Assembly: GCA_934274515.1 (NCBI GenBank)
Contig: CAKQTC010000012.1
Location: forward strand, 4,517-68,516
Reading direction: 5' to 3'
Source: an uncultured Clostridia bacterium
GTDB taxonomy: Bacteria; Bacillota; Clostridia; Christensenellales; DTU072
DNA: 64,000 nt
Every line of letters starts with the position of its first letter. Within the stretch, counting starts at the first letter, position 1. A program made the translations under genes and the position numbers. This document shows positions 62,304 through 64,000 of this stretch, in pieces. The notes below the pieces were generated by a model, which saw only the letters and a list, made by a program, of their open reading frames with translations, did not search any database and was not told the origin of the DNA.

Positions 62304-62711
62304 TTATGCCGTTCTGACAAGTCCGCCGAATTGCTGTCTGAAACAAACGCCGCCAAATTCGGAACACATATCGTCGGAAAGGTTTTTGACGTAAGCGCAG
62401 GCGTATCCGTCTTTCAGGTCTTCTCGGTCGTATTCCCATTCTTCTTCATCGTCCGAAACGTAGAAGAAAGTCAGCATTTCGCCAAATTCCGTAAAGTTAT
62501 GTATGACGTGATACACAAGAACGTTATATTCTTTTTCAAATTCCATAACGTATATTTGTTGTTGGTCGTTCAGCCAGTAGAGGAAACCGCCGTTTTCGGA
62601 CATATTGACTACGCCGTCTTTCTCAAACTCTTTAATGATATTCGGATAGAGTTTCAGGAACTTCATTCTTTCGATTGCTTCTTGTTTTTTCTTTTCAATA
62701 GTGATTTTCAT
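62304..62711 (-). CDS. Hypothetical conjugative-element protein, 135 aa, cassette copy 2
   Basis: Paralogue of the gene at 25525-25926: KKQEAIERMKFLKLYPNIIK, GFLYWLNDQQ, VYHVIHNFTEFGEM and EEWEYDREDLKDGY align without gaps of note. I start at MKITIEKK, where AAGGAG stands 10 bases upstream; the longer frame runs into the upstream gene. Confidence 0.6.
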   Translation of the reverse strand: MKITIEKKKQEAIERMKFLKLYPNIIKEFEKDGVVNMSENGGFLYWLNDQQQIYVMEFEKEYNVLVYHVIHNFTEFGEMLTFFYVSDDEEEWEYDREDLKDGYACAYVKNLSDDMCSEFGGVCFRQQFGGLVRTA

Positions 62712-62730
62712 AATGTTTTTCTCCTTATTC

Positions 62731-63141
62731 TTAAATACAGTCTTGTAATTGCTCGAATTGATAGCCGATATTTCGCATAGTTTCTTCAAATCCAAACCAC
62801 GCAAGCAAGTTTTGGTTATAGTCGTCGTTTGCGAGCGGATCTTCTTTATCACATTTATCTCCAAAAAGTTCAGTCGGGGCGTATAGTCCCGTGCTTTCCA
62901 TCGTTTCATATAGAAGCGCGTCGATTTCCGCTTTGTGTTTTTTATAGAACTTAACGGTATCGCTGTACCAAATTAAAAAGCCAACCGTTCCCGATTGGCA
63001 GCCGTAATGAAGTATGTCGGTGAAAATATGCTTTTTATCGTCGTAATTGCCCCATTCGTCCGAGATATATGTCAGCACTCGTTTTTGGAGCGGAGTTGCG
63101 TTTGTCTTTAATTCTTTTATGTTTTTCACAGTGAGTTTCAT
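62731..63141 (-). CDS. Hypothetical conjugative-element protein, 136 aa, cassette copy 2
   Basis: Paralogue of 25947-26360 with the same block KHIFTDILHYGCQSGTVGFL and the same ending QNLLAWFGFEETMRNIG. Start MKLTVKNI follows GAGGAGG that lies inside the end of the upstream gene. Function unknown, but the strict conservation of the central block implies selection. Confidence 0.62.
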   Translation of the reverse strand: MKLTVKNIKELKTNATPLQKRVLTYISDEWGNYDDKKHIFTDILHYGCQSGTVGFLIWYSDTVKFYKKHKAEIDALLYETMESTGLYAPTELFGDKCDKEDPLANDDYNQNLLAWFGFEETMRNIGYQFEQLQDCI

Positions 63142-63142
63142 T

Positions 63143-63355
63143 TTAAGCCTCCTCGAAGTCGTTAAGATAAATTCTTTCGTAATTACAGCCATACTCGAAG
63201 TATTCGCCGTTGTCATCGGCGTATAGGTCGTATGTAATAACGCTTATTTTGCCTCTGTTGGTCACGGCAACCTGAACTTCGTTCTTTCTTTCGGCGATAG
63301 ATACAATATCCATCGCGATGAATGCTTCACTGTCAAAGTGTTGATATTCAGCCAT
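63143..63355 (-). CDS. Hypothetical protein, 70 aa, cassette copy 2 (short form)
   Basis: Matches the first about 75 residues of the 131-residue protein at 26357-26752 but lacks its Cys-rich C-terminal part. It ends at GCTTAA directly before the next start. Confidence 0.58.
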   Translation of the reverse strand: MAEYQHFDSEAFIAMDIVSIAERKNEVQVAVTNRGKISVITYDLYADDNGEYFEYGCNYERIYLNDFEEA

Positions 63356-63361
63356 TTTTCT

Positions 63362-63670
63362 TTACTCATTTACAAGTTTGTACCAAACTTTATACTCGAC
63401 TTCGAGGTCGAGCATATCGTAAGAGCCGTCTTTTTCTCTATAAACGGGAACTTCGGTAAAGTACATTGTCAGATACCCATTGAACTCGTCTTGCTTTCCG
63501 TTTACAGGGTGACATCTCTTTTCCACGTCGTCGAATACGCGAATAAAAGGCTTGTTGTTCTTGGATATGCACGGACAGAGCAGACAACCGTCTGTCAGAT
63601 ACCCGAAGCCGGATAATTTCTTATCCGATTTGCTTCTTGCGTTGGTGATTGAGAATACTACTTTTTTCAT
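63362..63670 (-). CDS. Hypothetical protein, 102 aa, first gene of cassette copy 2
   Basis: Paralogue of 26772-27041, sharing MKKVVFSIT, SGFGYLTDG and CISKNNKPFIRVFD, with an extra about 12 residues near the C-terminus. GGAGGT stands before the chosen ATG; the longer frame reads through the leader. Confidence 0.6.
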   Translation of the reverse strand: MKKVVFSITNARSKSDKKLSGFGYLTDGCLLCPCISKNNKPFIRVFDDVEKRCHPVNGKQDEFNGYLTMYFTEVPVYREKDGSYDMLDLEVEYKVWYKLVNE

Positions 63671-64000
63671 TTTAAATATACCTCCATATTTTTTATTTTT
63701 GCCTTTCGGCAGTGAAGGAAGGAGCATATTGCGAATAGGAAGGAAGTATATTAAAAATCCCTCTGCCGTAGTCAACGGTAAAGGGAAAAAATTGCGTGGG
63801 GTATATATGGGATAATTGTTATTCGTAGCAATTATTTTCCCCGTTTACTACGGGGAGAAATATGCTACAACAGAAATGACGACAAGGGAAAAATATGGAG
63901 AAGTCTCAACAGAAACAAGTTGAAACTTTTATATCAAGGCAAAAAACATGAGCATTGGTACAACTTTATTATTTTTGTCTTCAAATAACTCTTAATTATT
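63671..64000 (-). promoter_or_regulatory. Cassette leader copy 3
   Basis: The left arm TTTTTGCCTTTCGGCAGTGA (from 63702) and GCTACAACAGAAATGACGAC near 63860 repeat parts of leader copy 1; CCGTTGAC on the minus strand is also shared. The distal closing arm is degenerate or beyond the window. No gene lies here. A small hairpin CCCCGTTTACTACGGGG is at about 63839. Confidence 0.4.

Overview
The window looks like a chromosomal piece of a Gram-positive anaerobe of the Bacillota, class Clostridia, probably an uncultured gut lineage. This rests on the gene families rather than on any marker search: a PrsA-like lipoprotein, YycJ/WalJ, RlmH, two CPBP proteases, PepV, a CotJC-like ferritin, a YolD/UvrX pair, an FMN riboswitch ahead of an ECF S component, consensus TTGACA/TATAAT promoters and AGGAGG ribosome binding sites. 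No rRNA and no CRISPR array was seen.

Left accessory region (1 to about 27.5 kb). A partial LexA/S24 gene opens the window. From about 360 to 10,876 lies what I read as an inovirus-like (filamentous phage) prophage: a string of same-strand genes with a membrane-anchored Ig-like protein, a small membrane protein, a secreted 685-residue adsorption-type protein with a C-terminal membrane anchor, a 52-residue membrane peptide, a Zot/pI-like assembly ATPase, an HUH rolling-circle Rep, two large hairpins in the only long intergenic gap, and a tyrosine integrase next to one copy of a 13-bp direct repeat whose other copy is at 360. A KilA-N gene follows. Next comes the most striking unit: a 167-bp segment bounded by perfect 28-bp inverted repeats and holding a consensus promoter that now points away from the gene beside it; that gene encodes a 2823-residue lipoprotein whose C-terminus is the variable region of a complete diversity-generating retroelement (variable repeat, Avd-like protein, template repeat, reverse transcriptase). 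The layout suggests an ON/OFF switch coupled to mutagenic retrohoming of a surface binding protein. On the opposite strand follow PcfJ-like and PcfK/MutS-I-like genes and a run of small conjugative-element-type genes behind a leader closed by a 15-bp inverted repeat.

Core region (27.5 to about 60.6 kb). tRNA-Arg(ACG) marks the border. Then come PepV-like dipeptidase, GltX, an acyltransferase-like protein, a ComEC-like metallo-hydrolase, a 2749-residue BspA-type leucine-rich-repeat lipoprotein, a phosphoribosyltransferase, WalJ, two CPBP proteases, RlmH, a gap with two structured repeat copies, M14 peptidase, TadA, Pth, Mfd, a foldase-like lipoprotein, a ProB-like kinase, a DUF4349 lipoprotein, a WYL regulator, FMN riboswitch plus RibU-like S component, YolD with a Y-family polymerase, a CotJC/rubrerythrin-like protein and HU.

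Right accessory region (60.6 to 64 kb). A decayed serine recombinase fragment and an AT-rich orphan gene precede a second, diverged copy of the small-gene cassette seen at 25.3 to 27.0 kb, again on the minus strand, plus a third leader copy that now precedes only a six-codon ORF. This suggests repeated arrival or recombination of related elements in this genome.
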